From Ctena decussata (taxonomy: Eukaryota; Mollusca; Bivalvia; Lucinida; Lucinidae): a DNA stretch of 64,000 nt. The stretch spans positions 96,146,979 through 96,210,978 of the forward strand of contig OZ022501.1 in the NCBI GenBank assembly GCA_963989385.1. The letters are read 5' to 3'. The position numbers and the translations under genes were made by a program. Position 1 is the stretch's first letter. Each line of letters starts with the position of its first letter. A model generated the notes under the pieces. The model did no database searches. It was not told the DNA's origin and saw nothing but the letters and a program-made list of their open reading frames with translations. Of this stretch, positions 43,570 to 53,110 are shown piece by piece.

Positions 43570-46146
43570 CTAGTGGCTTTTTTTTATGTTTTCCTCAACA
43601 TTTTCGACTATATTCTCTTTAACTGTAGTGCACCGTTTCATTCCACAATGAGTACCAGATTTAACATCAGGCATTTCTGTCTCTTTAAGTTTAAATTTTA
43701 CTGTACTAGCTTTATTTTTTTGAGAACTTGTTGGATGTATATTCAGTGAAACACTTTTCAGTGGCTGCAACTTGTACTGCTCCCTATCGGAATAATCCAC
43801 CGAAGCATCTATCAGCACTTGAGTATCCTCACTGTCATTAGTATTAAGAGCTAGATCGTCTGCACAGGAACTAGCATTACAGACTATATTTCCTATCCTA
43901 GCACCTAATCCAGAAGACTGCAGTGTATTCAACAGAGGGTTTTGATACAATTTGTATAAATCAGTACTTAAAATTCCGCCTTGCCGTATACCCTGAGAGA
44001 TTTGGAAAGGTGAAGACATCTGTCCGTCCCACTTGACCACACTGGCAGCCATTGTATGCAAGCTTTCAATCAAAGTCCAATGCCTATTTTGTACTCCACT
44101 ATAGAATAACCTCCTCAGCATATGAGTATGCTGAACAACATCAAAAGCTGCTTTCGCATCCAGTAAGATCAAGTATGCCGGCACATTGTTGTCCTTTGAT
44201 TCTCTATAAAACTCCTCAACTATGAATGCTGCATTCAGCGGTGAACAACCGGAGGTGAAACCCCTTTGAGCTGCATTTTGTACTTTTAGAATATTTGACT
44301 GTATCCTGTTCCTAACAATTGTCTCTAAAACTTTACAGAGAGTTGGTAGCACAGTAATTCCTCTATAATTCTTTGCTTCTATATTCAAACCTTTCTTTTT
44401 ATATATAGGGGTTAAAAGTCCAATTTTCAATTGTTCCGGAATAACGCCATTCTTGAATATAATGTTGATAATGTCCAGGAGTAAAATCTCAAGCTCTTCT
44501 CCACCGAAGACAAAATTTTCCACAGTGAGTCCATATACATCAGGTGATTTTCCTTTATTCATCGACTTTAGGGCTACTTTCAATTCCGACATTTCAACCG
44601 GAGGTACCTGCTCCTCACTTGCAGTTCTCTTCATAACGTCCACTTCTTGCAAAACATGTTCATGAAAATTGTAATCAAAAGCTTCATCCTCTACTGTTGT
44701 AGCTAAATCGTTAAAATATTGCCTAAAACCTTCCAGAATATTATTACGTCCAGAATAAACTTGTTCACCAACATGCAGGTCCATAATAAAGTTAGCGGAT
44801 TTTCCCCTCTGCCTCCGAATAAGAGAATGAAATAATTTGGGATCTCTTGTTCTAGTCTCTAGGATTAAATTTCTTTGCATGAGGTTTCTTTTAGCCATTT
44901 CAATTCTACATAAACTTCTGAATTTCTGTTTACACTCCTTTTTGGAAATAAGGAATGGATCTGTGGGCGAATTTGGTTTCTGTCGGATTACCCATGCCCT
45001 ATTAGCCTCTCTCAAATCTCTGAGGGCCATTGCAATCTCTGGAGTCCAAACTTTTAATTTAGGTTTCGACTTCTTAGGTTTTCTAGTTTTAACACAACTT
45101 TTTGTGGCTTGTACTAAAATTTCACTCACTTCCATAGTAATGTTACCTAAATCTTCACTTGCTAACTTTTCAGCTGTGAATTTACCACGTAGGTTACTTT
45201 CAACTGCATCCTTATATTGCTCCTTATCAAGTCTCTGCCAGTTCACCTTTGAGGGTAGACTATTGCTCTGAGTTTCACGCCGCTCCACATATTGACACTC
45301 GACAGAAATCAAAACTGGGTAATAATCTGAGACATTTGCGCTCAATGAAGAGAGAATTATTTTACTAGAAACAGTTTGATGCTGCAAAGGCTTCACTAAG
45401 AAGTAGTCCAGCTCTGAGCACTCCTCGCCACGGGAATTTACAAATGTTTTCCCTACATTATTATACTGGAACTTACACTCATTAATGAGCTTCAACAGTT
45501 CTTTTAGCCGAGGGTTACTTGAAACTGATGACTCCACACAGTTCAGATCTTCATTCAGATCACCACCTATTATTATCCCATGAGTATTGCTGAATTTTTG
45601 GGTTATCTCAAAAAGTTGCTGTAGACAATCTAAGTACTCAGACGAGGCTAATTTATTTCCTTTGGTTGGAAGATACACTGACACAATAAGGAGCTTTCTT
45701 CCTTCCGGTTCACACAATTCCACGCACTGTATTCTTTCTGAACCATCTGGCAAGGGTCTTATAAGATGATTTATGCACTTTTTCCACACAACTGCTACGC
45801 CCCCATACCCCCTAGGCATTTGTATAGGTAAAATTGGATCATTCATATCTACTCCTTTTGCTGCAAAACAAATTTCTTCACTAATATTTCCGATTTGATC
45901 AATCTGGTTATGAAATAGCCAATGCTCCTGGAGCAGAATAAGATCAGAACACTTTAGCAATTCTTCAAAAACATGACCACAAGTTTTTATGTTTTTACAG
46001 TTGAACGAAGTTATATTCAGATTCATTCTGGGAGTGTCTAGAGTGGCAGAAGGAATTCCTGCTATCTTCTCATCCTTTCCCTGCTGGCCAGGTACAAAAA
46101 AGAATTCTGTTCCTGTGTCACTGGTACATGATCTCTTTCTATACAT
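43570..46146 (-). CDS. LINE endonuclease-reverse transcriptase
   Basis: 858 codons. APE-type endonuclease at ~41-285: ITSFNCKNI (Asn), LLQEHWL (Glu74), GGVAVVW, IIIGGDLNEDLN (Asp196, Asn198). The expected SDH is SDY (~273-275), so the catalytic His seems replaced. RT at ~520-770: MNKGKSPDVYGLT, YRGITVLPTLCKVLE, ILLDAKAAFDVV (first Asp), QGIRQGGILS, CADD at 761-764. The last ~50 residues run out of frame from the pol. It overlaps the upstream frame by 85 nt. It would nick target DNA and copy the RNA. Confidence 0.9.
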   Translation of the reverse strand: MYRKRSCTSDTGTEFFFVPGQQGKDEKIAGIPSATLDTPRMNLNITSFNCKNIKTCGHVFEELLKCSDLILLQEHWLFHNQIDQIGNISEEICFAAKGVDMNDPILPIQMPRGYGGVAVVWKKCINHLIRPLPDGSERIQCVELCEPEGRKLLIVSVYLPTKGNKLASSEYLDCLQQLFEITQKFSNTHGIIIGGDLNEDLNCVESSVSSNPRLKELLKLINECKFQYNNVGKTFVNSRGEECSELDYFLVKPLQHQTVSSKIILSSLSANVSDYYPVLISVECQYVERRETQSNSLPSKVNWQRLDKEQYKDAVESNLRGKFTAEKLASEDLGNITMEVSEILVQATKSCVKTRKPKKSKPKLKVWTPEIAMALRDLREANRAWVIRQKPNSPTDPFLISKKECKQKFRSLCRIEMAKRNLMQRNLILETRTRDPKLFHSLIRRQRGKSANFIMDLHVGEQVYSGRNNILEGFRQYFNDLATTVEDEAFDYNFHEHVLQEVDVMKRTASEEQVPPVEMSELKVALKSMNKGKSPDVYGLTVENFVFGGEELEILLLDIINIIFKNGVIPEQLKIGLLTPIYKKKGLNIEAKNYRGITVLPTLCKVLETIVRNRIQSNILKVQNAAQRGFTSGCSPLNAAFIVEEFYRESKDNNVPAYLILLDAKAAFDVVQHTHMLRRLFYSGVQNRHWTLIESLHTMAASVVKWDGQMSSPFQISQGIRQGGILSTDLYKLYQNPLLNTLQSSGLGARIGNIVCNASSCADDLALNTNDSEDTQVLIDASVDYSDREQYKLQPLKSVSLNIHPTSSQKNKASTVKFKLKETEMPDVKSGTHCGMKRCTTVKENIVENVEENIKKSH

Positions 46147-46982
46147 TCTCTCTGCGGTAACTCTCCAGCGTTCGAGTTCTGCTGATCTTGCCCTGACGAC
46201 GTCTGCAATCGGCTCTCCCCTGTAGCAGGTCCCAGGATCAGATTGTCAGGTACAACAATATGACCGCTTTCTGGGGCTTTCTTCTGCTCTGATGCCCTTG
46301 TGTCTAGCTTACGTTTCTCCTGGCCATACGGAGCATGCTTCTGGTTTCCCCCTGCAGCTAATCGTGGTTGCTTTACTGGTGCCTGATAGGAATAATACAG
46401 GGGCTGACCCATATAGGCCTCCGCCAGTGTACGCTTGTCCCCCGCAACCAGGGTGTCACCATCCTGCTGCCGAGACGAATTGACCTGCACCTCGCTTCGT
46501 TGTTGACTCTGAACCTGTTGCCCACCATCTCGATGGCTGGTAGTATCCATGTGTCTGTGATTAACTTCACTGTTCATGAAGTCTTCCATTTTCTGGAACT
46601 GTTTATCAACCTGTCTAAGTACAAATGATGTCACTCTGTCATTAATTGCCTTCAATTGCGAGCTCACCGGCTCATGTGAGGGAAAATTATCATCAACTTT
46701 TAATTTACTAGATAGCGTGTCAAGTTCAATGCTGTCAACTTTTTTGGTTAATGTTCTAATAATCTGCTCAAGCTCTAAATTCCTCGCCTCTAACTTCTTA
46801 CTGTATGATTCCAATTTTGTCCTATCTTTTTTAGAGTCATTTAATGATTTCTCTTTTAATTTTAAGTCCTGTTCCCACTTTCTAAGTCTTAATTCTTTTT
46901 CTCTCAATTCGCTTAATTTCACACTTTGGTTAACTGCCTTCCCATACTTTATCGGAGCTGCTGGTTTATCATTAGAGAACAT
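46062..46982 (-). CDS. LINE accessory ORF: coiled-coil protein
   Basis: 306 codons. Residues ~15-105 are a strongly charged coiled coil (LREKELRLRKWEQDLKLKEK...LEARNLELEQIIRTL), typical of ORF1 trimerisation segments; ~105-145 is amphipathic; the rest is Q/S-rich and basic, low complexity. No CCHC or RRM. ATG at 46982 lies inside the end of the preceding frame (34-nt overlap) and its own end overlaps the EN-RT frame by 85 nt. Likely an RNA-binding or particle-forming protein; alternatively the middle of one long protein split by frameshifts. Confidence 0.75.
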   Translation of the reverse strand: MFSNDKPAAPIKYGKAVNQSVKLSELREKELRLRKWEQDLKLKEKSLNDSKKDRTKLESYSKKLEARNLELEQIIRTLTKKVDSIELDTLSSKLKVDDNFPSHEPVSSQLKAINDRVTSFVLRQVDKQFQKMEDFMNSEVNHRHMDTTSHRDGGQQVQSQQRSEVQVNSSRQQDGDTLVAGDKRTLAEAYMGQPLYYSYQAPVKQPRLAAGGNQKHAPYGQEKRKLDTRASEQKKAPESGHIVVPDNLILGPATGESRLQTSSGQDQQNSNAGELPQRECIERDHVPVTQEQNSFLYLASRERMRR

Positions 46983-48355
46983 TTTATCCTGCGTTTCTCG
47001 AGAAAAACCATATTATCTGGCGTTACAGTTTTATCTGGCGTTACCAAAAAATTTACTTCTTTAACTGGCGTTACTACTGTTAAGTCCTCTATCTGCGTAC
47101 CTAACTCACAGCCCAGATTACTGTCCCTTTCATTCCAACTTTGCTTAAGATTAGTCTCTTGATCATTAGTAGCCTCAGGATTTTTATGGCCATGGCCTGA
47201 CTCATCACTCAAATCAATTTGGTCATTCGTTGCCTGGCATGAAACACATACGTTCCCAGTGTCCACAGCACCAAAGCAATCCGGGTGGAACAGAATATCA
47301 CACTGATCGCAAGCAATACAGTTCTCAACAATCTCGTTGTTGCAGCCCCCACACAAACCAGTCTCGAACTCTTCATCTAAAATATCCCTAGCAAAGTCTG
47401 TATCATCCACATGTGTTGAAGGTACTGGAGGCAATTGTAGGACACGATTGGACCGATTAATACAACCAGAACACTGAAAATCCATATCAGGATTACTTTC
47501 ATGCACCTGAATTATCTGGGGCGACAACTTTTCACACCTATAATGAACCCAATGCTGTCCCGGGGTACAATACAAGCTTTTTGTGCTACAATTTCTGCCA
47601 CATTTGACACAAGCAATTGAAGCACTCTTTTCCTCCGCCTGCTGTTCAGCATTAAGCAGAGTTTGCTGCTGGGACTGCCTATCATTAATCACTTTCTGAT
47701 ATTGCTCTGCCAACTTTTCATTTAGGGTCCTAATACTAAAGGATCTACCATTCAGCTTAGCATTGTTTATTAGTTCATGTATGCTTTCCAGGTCTTTTTC
47801 AATAAACGCTCGCACATCTTTTCCATTTACCATGCACCTGCTCGTAGTTGTATACAGATTAATCGTGTATGTGCCTCTATCACTAGGTGAAACCCGAATA
47901 ACATATTGCACGACATTGGCGTTTGTATTGTCTGTGTTTGTCTTAATTTGGGCCACCCCTTTGCTCTCAGGATATCCCCTGTAGTAATGAATTGCTGCTC
48001 TCTTAATCAGTTCAAATGTAGCTGCATCAGCCGTAATAACAAGCCCACCATCTGTTTGCTCATATGATATCTGCTGCACCCTTTTTGCTGCTTCCAACTT
48101 TTTAACCAATAACTTGTCAATATTAAGGGAATAGTCTATCTGTTGAGTCGCTCCTACCAAAGTCGCTTCAGACACAGCAATATGACCAATAGCCTTTTCA
48201 GAATGCTTGCCCTGTGGCAAACTCACAGCCATGTTGTATTTATTGTTAGTCAAGGTATTTCCCAGGTCAGTATGGGGCCGAACAAAGACCAGCAATGCGG
48301 ACACCAACACCACACTAAAAGTATCTAAGTACGATTTATAACTAAAATCCACCAT
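46949..48355 (-). CDS. LINE ORF1: PHD-type zinc-finger protein
   Basis: 468 codons from ATG 48355. Residues 13-26 are hydrophobic (FSVVLVSALLVFV). The middle is mixed alpha/beta (~80-230) without a domain I know. Two Cys/His fingers follow: ~247-297 (ACVKCGRNC..CTPGQHWVHYRCEKL..FQCSGC) and ~332-376 (GLCGGCNNEI..CIACDQCDILFHPDCFG..CVSC), PHD-like. The tail holds TPV/TPD repeats. In CR1-like elements such fingers precede the endonuclease. Stop at 46949 lies 31 bases past the next ATG. Confidence 0.8.
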   Translation of the reverse strand: MVDFSYKSYLDTFSVVLVSALLVFVRPHTDLGNTLTNNKYNMAVSLPQGKHSEKAIGHIAVSEATLVGATQQIDYSLNIDKLLVKKLEAAKRVQQISYEQTDGGLVITADAATFELIKRAAIHYYRGYPESKGVAQIKTNTDNTNANVVQYVIRVSPSDRGTYTINLYTTTSRCMVNGKDVRAFIEKDLESIHELINNAKLNGRSFSIRTLNEKLAEQYQKVINDRQSQQQTLLNAEQQAEEKSASIACVKCGRNCSTKSLYCTPGQHWVHYRCEKLSPQIIQVHESNPDMDFQCSGCINRSNRVLQLPPVPSTHVDDTDFARDILDEEFETGLCGGCNNEIVENCIACDQCDILFHPDCFGAVDTGNVCVSCQATNDQIDLSDESGHGHKNPEATNDQETNLKQSWNERDSNLGCELGTQIEDLTVVTPVKEVNFLVTPDKTVTPDNMVFLEKRRIKCSLMINQQLR

Positions 48356-48659
48356 GAACTATAGTTATCAGGCATAAGAGTTTCTAAAACACAGTTAATA
48401 AATGCTTTGCTTTACAACAATTTTAGCAGGCTAAAAGTTATTTCGATAAAAAAATTTTCCAAAATTCAAGATGGCGGCTATTCTGCCGCGCGAGCGACAC
48501 ACTAAAATTCAATTTTTCCGGCCTCTATAAAATTTCTGCTCTAAAAAATTTAAAAACACCACTCTAAAGTTTTAAAAGCTTGTTCCTCCTTCTTCAGTAT
48601 TGCCTTTTGTCTTTAAAAACACCCTTAAAATAATTAAAATGGTTAAAAAACACCAGAGC

Positions 48660-49310
48660 CGAATTTCCCACGTCCTTCCTCCACCAAACGGTCCGTGGAA
48701 ACACCCCAAACCACCCCAAAACATCCCAAACCACCCCAAACCACTTTCATACCACCCCAAACCAGCCTCCCTGGATACAAACTAGAACCCCTCCCCCACC
48801 AAGACACCAACATTTCAGGTCAATTGGTGAGTATTAGTTCTTTCCTCCCCTCCACCCCCTTCATTCTTTAATTAACGTGCCACTGCGCAAGGGGTGGGGT
48901 TCTAGTTTGTATCCAGGGTGGCTGGTTTGGAGTGGTATAAATGGTCGCCCCCTCCTCCCCCGCCCCCGCCCCACCCTGCATGACATACATAAACGTACAA
49001 AATAATTTACTTCATTATACTGAAATTATTAATTTTTCGTTCGTATTTAAACCCGAAGTTATTAAAAGAGATACATACATACATATATATTATGGGTAAA
49101 CACTTATTAATGTTTTTTTTTTTATTTTGAATCTATATAAATACTGTTTGGGATGGGTGGGAGCGGTGTTGGTATATGTGTGGAGGGGACAGGGGGTGAT
49201 GTGAATCTGGGGAGGCTGGTTTGGGGTGGTTTTGTAGAGGTTTGGGGTGGTTTGATGTGTTTTGGGGTGGTTTGGGGTGTTTCCACGGACCCTCCACCAA
49301 AGCGCCACCA
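48660..49310. repeat. Foldback sequence of CCCCAAACCA-type units
   Basis: Left ~48680-48775 (CGTGGAAACACCCCAAACCA, repeated CCCCAAACCA) is the inverse of ~49205-49300 (TTTGGGGTGGTTTGGGGTGT, TTCCACGGACC). A second inverted pair lies at 48755-48800 and 48893-48940 (CTGGATACAAACTAGAACCC). The G-rich strand (GGGGTGGTTTGGGG) may form quadruplexes. Antisense open frames with P/T/K repeats here are artefacts. Confidence 0.7.
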
Positions 49311-49848
49311 AATTCCACATCTCGCTCGCAAAACCAATAGGGAAAGAAGCCCACACACACGGAAACTGTATAAAACCGGGACGTTAATTGGAGGCCCCCT
49401 GTGCAAGAAGAGTCATCCCCTGTACAGGTTAAAGATTCCTACTATAGCTACATGGCTATATGTAGGCTTTCATCCTGCAACACCGGAGTGTACTAAAGTA
49501 CACCGTCTGTGTCCCCCTCGGGGGTTAAAACGTAACGGAAGATAAATAGATAGGGTTTGAATGCCGAATGCGTCTATAAAAAGTTGTTGGTTTTTATACT
49601 GTCATGGCGGCGTTCTCGGCACTGTTGTAAAAAGTGGGATAAACGAAGCAATATTTGCTTTCAGACAAGTTGACAACAGCAGTTGTAACTTTAATGCTGC
49701 CGTTTTTCTCATGATACGGTATAGTTTTGGGGTAAATCGTTCTAATTTGCACATGTCAATTTTTTTTATGCCTGGAGGGTTTGCCATTTTCGACCTTCTA
49801 AGTTCGACATCTTCAAGTCTCCATTAACCTATATAGGTCATATAGATA
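49311..49848. other. No recognised gene
   Basis: About 49385-49553 ends in AAGATAAATAGATAG and may be the 3' end of a short retroelement. The rest (49554-49848) has an 88-codon plus frame without any domain. Confidence 0.4.
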
Positions 49849-49994
49849 AGTAAAGATATCTGATATTCCAGACAACAGAACAAGAAACGCACTAGCCAAA
49901 TCACAAATTTAATAATCCACCTGACTCTACACAATCAAACAGAAAACTGAACAACAATTAAGCAAAACCTGGCTTTATATAATAAACAGGGCTC
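49849..49994 (-). repeat. 3' LTR of gypsy element, distal piece
   Basis: Matches 60085-60218 nearly base for base (e.g. AACAGAACAAGAAACGCACT) up to CAGGGCTC, where the LINE tail begins. Together with 52867-52972 it rebuilds one LTR. Confidence 0.9.
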
Positions 49995-52866
49995 TTTCTT
50001 TCTTTCTTTCTACCGATACTGTCCTCGGTCAATTTTGACCATGATGACAGGTTTTTGGTGTGGCGCATAAGTTGTCACAAAAAAAAAAAATAAATAAATA
50101 AATGAATTTGTGACATAGCCACCAGCAGATTAAAACTATTTACAAGAAGTCCTCAGGGGCAGGCATTCCATGCCTAACCCCTGCTCTACCCTAGGATATT
50201 AAATTTTGGCCTTAAACCCATCACTGTCTCCGAAGAGACAGCTTCGGTTGTAAGGCCATTCCAAGTTGCAATTGTCCTTGGGAAAAAAGAATTCTTAAAA
50301 CCGTCCGTGTAAGCGTTTGGACGGTGGTACTGGAATGGGTGGGACCTAGTTCTCCTGCTCCCTTCACCGACCTCAGATAGGTACTTATTCTTATCTACAA
50401 TGGCAAGATTATTATGAATTTTGTAGAATAGAGACAGAGAAGCCTGCTGTCGTCTTTCCTGCAGGTCTGGCCACTGGAGTTCTTCTAACATTTCTCCCAC
50501 ATGACTTTGATTGCGCCAGCGCCTACAGGTCCAACGGGCAGCAGTCCTCTGTACTTTTTCTATTCTGTTAATATCAACTTGGTGATAGGGCATCCAAACT
50601 GGCGCTGCATATTCTAATTTGGGCCGGACCAGAGTTTTATATGCAGCAGCCTTGATTTCCTTCGATGCAAAAGTCAAGTTTCTACGAAGGAAACCCAAAG
50701 TCTTAGTAGCCTTACTGGTAATTTCATTAATGTGCTGACCCCACTCGAGGTCATCCGTAATTTCAACTCCTAAATATTTGGCTGACGATACATTCTCTAG
50801 GACTTGGTTATGCAATGTATAACCATGGATTATTTGCTTTGGAGGGGGATGCCTAGTCACCCTCATAGAGTGACATTTGGCAACATTAAATTTCATGAGC
50901 CATGCCTCTTCCCAAAGTGCCAATTTATCTAAATCATCTTGGAGTATCTGTTGGTCTTCGGACCGTCTAATATTTCTATAGAGTACACAGTCATCAGCAA
51001 AAAGGCGGACTGTGGAGCTTATGTTGTCTGGCAGGTCATTAATAAAGATTAAGAACAGGATGGGCCCTAAAACAGAACCCTGGGGGACGCCAGACAACAC
51101 GGGGAGAGGGTCTGAACAGACACCATCCAGAACAACTTTTTGTGTCCTTCTAGATAGCCAGGCAGAGATCCACCGGAAGATATCATTTCGGATACCATAA
51201 TACTCCAGTTTATAAATCAATCGTCTATGGGGGACCTTATCAAAAGCCTTGGCAAAGTCCATAATAATGAGGTCTGTTTGTTTGTGACCTTTATTATTGG
51301 CTTTGTCTAGGTTTGCCTGCAAATCATGAATGAACTGGACCAGTTGAGTCTCGCATGACCTACCACTTCTGAAGCCATGCTGAGACTCAACTAAAATCTT
51401 ATGGTCCGATAGATGTTGCATGATTTTGCTCACGAGAATGTGCTCAAGAGACTTACAGCAAATACAAGTCAAGGAGACCGGCCTGTAATTGGCAGGGTCA
51501 TATTTTTCTCCCTTTTTGTAAATGGGAGCCACATTAGCTTGCAGCCAGTCATCTGGTACTCTAGACTGGGCCAAGGACTGGTTGAAAATGCAGGCAAGGA
51601 CCGGGGCAATTTCAGCACTGCATTCTTTTAACACACGTGCACTTAGGTCGTCTGGACCTGAAGATTTATGGGGGTTAAGACGGTCTAGTAGTTTTTTGAC
51701 CCCATTAGGGTCAATGTATAAGTCTTCAATATCTGGGTAGGGGGTTGGTCCTTTCGATGGGGGGTCACCTACTTGTTCCCGGGTGTATACAGACTCGAAC
51801 TGTCTGTTAAATATGTCTGCTTTGTCCTTATTAGCAGTTTTCAACATGCCATTTTCCCTTAAACAGGCCACACCCGTGGAATCCTTTCTTAAGTTTTTCA
51901 TAAAGGACCAAAACTTTTTCAGCCGATCATTTTGGATACAGTCTTCTATATTAGTGTCTGTATCTGAGGGATTGAAGATATCTGAAACATACCTCCAATA
52001 GGCATCACGCATTTCTTTTTGGACATGAGCTCTGAGTCGTTTATAACGACTCTTCAGGGACTCGTTATCTGCCCTGCGAGCTTTGTGGTACAGTTTTTCT
52101 TTTTTCCTAATCAATGCCCTAATGGGTGCATCTATCCATGGATAGCCAAGTTTTCCTTTCGTCATTTTAGAAGGAATAAACTTGTTTACTGCATTTAGTA
52201 AGACCGTCTTAAACTCAATCCACATCTCATTAACATCAACGTGAGCAAAGTTCTGCGACATGAAACGGTCTGCAAAGGCAAGCATATGGTCTCTAAGACC
52301 TTGCATATCAGCCCGTTTGTACAAGAAAACTTTCCGTGGTGACTGAAGGACCCTTTTTGCTTTTATGTCATATTCCACCAAAACAATATCATGGTCAGCT
52401 CGACCAATTGGTGGCATACCCTTAATTCTTGTGACAGGGGTGGGGTTGTTAGTCAAAAGGATATCTAGGGTCCTTTCTTGTCTTGTAGGGATATCAACCA
52501 TTTGAGAGAGGCAGTGCTCCTGAACAATGTTTACTAATTGGGACTGCACCTGTCTTTTGGGCATTCCCAGGGGTGCATATAACTTATTCCAATCAATGTC
52601 CCCACAATTGAAGTCACCTCCAAGAAGGACATGAGAGTTTTTACATGACATGATTCGTCCTAGAGAGGCATTTAGATGATCCAAATACTCTGGATCAATG
52701 ATATCTGGAGGTCGGTAGAAGGAGCCAAGATACAAAGTTTTACAGCCAACAATTTGAAGTTTAACCCAAACAAGTTCACACTCAGTCTCAAGTTCTGGTA
52801 CCTCAATACAAACCAAATCCTTTTTAAAACAAACAAAAACTCCCCCATGAGCATCACCCGCCCGGT
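49995..52866 (-). mobile_element. 5'-truncated CR1-like LINE inserted in the gypsy LTR
   Basis: 3' tail is a (GAAA)n run (TTTCTTTC at 49995-50013 on plus). A 3' UTR of about 170 bp precedes the ORF end. The 5' boundary falls inside the endonuclease region, a standard product of incomplete target-primed reverse transcription. LTR sequence resumes at 52867. The intact LTR at the other end has CTCCGCCAGAAGG at the site; no clear target duplication remains. Confidence 0.9.
50186..52866 (-). CDS. LINE endonuclease (partial) and reverse transcriptase
   Basis: The open frame has 921 codons from 52951, but the first ~28 are read from gypsy LTR sequence, so the LINE protein begins at about GDAHGGVFVCFKKDL. 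Endonuclease remnants: YRPPD (~80), LLGGDFNCGDIDW (~109-121), RADHDIV (~184-190, SDH region). RT: PANYRPVSLTCICCKSLEHI (~486-505), [33 protein letters not shown] at 651-654. C-terminus NSFFPRTIATWNGL as in CR1/L2. No internal stop or shift across 890 codons, so this is a recent insertion. Confidence 0.9.
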
Positions 52867-52972
52867 CAGAAGGTTGCATGATTTGCATAAAATATTCAAA
52901 GTTCATGAGTTGGAGGAGTAACGGAGTCTCTGACGTCATCAGCGGAGACAACGTAGTCTAACCTTTATTACA
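52867..52972 (-). repeat. 3' LTR of gypsy element, proximal piece
   Basis: On the minus strand it begins TGTAATAAAGG at 52972 directly after the polypurine tract and matches 60331-60226 (GACTACGTTGTCTCCGC). It ends where the LINE starts. Confidence 0.9.
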
Positions 52973-52988
52973 CTGCCCCCTTCCATTT
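52973..52988 (-). other. Polypurine tract
   Basis: AAATGGAAGGGGGCAG directly upstream of the 3' LTR: the plus-strand primer of the gypsy element. Confidence 0.75.
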
Positions 52989-53110
52989 AAAGTGAACTTC
53001 CACTGTTCAAAATACAAAGTGTCATTGGTTGGTGAAAACAAGGATAAAGCCTACCTGGCTTAATTGTCAAATAATCCCAAATTTCAACAAGTATTGTATA
53101 ATCCAAAACA

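Larger units (their letters stand above)
42356..48560 (-). mobile_element. Multi-ORF non-LTR retrotransposon, nearly full-length
   Basis: 5' UTR from about 48560, then three overlapping frames (PHD-finger protein, coiled-coil protein, endonuclease-RT), a frameshifted C-terminal part and a 3' UTR ending in a GAACAAGAAGAA-type tandem tail (42356-42392). The clade is not certain; the RT has CADD at the active site and a C-terminal CPLC...VEHFILIC cluster. Confidence 0.8.

Noticed and set aside
44453..47162. Plus-strand ORFs of 60-162 codons
   Set aside because: Antisense to the multi-ORF LINE; no domains.
49090..49406. Three overlapping P/T/K-rich minus ORFs
   Set aside because: Readouts of CCCCAAACCA repeats in three frames.
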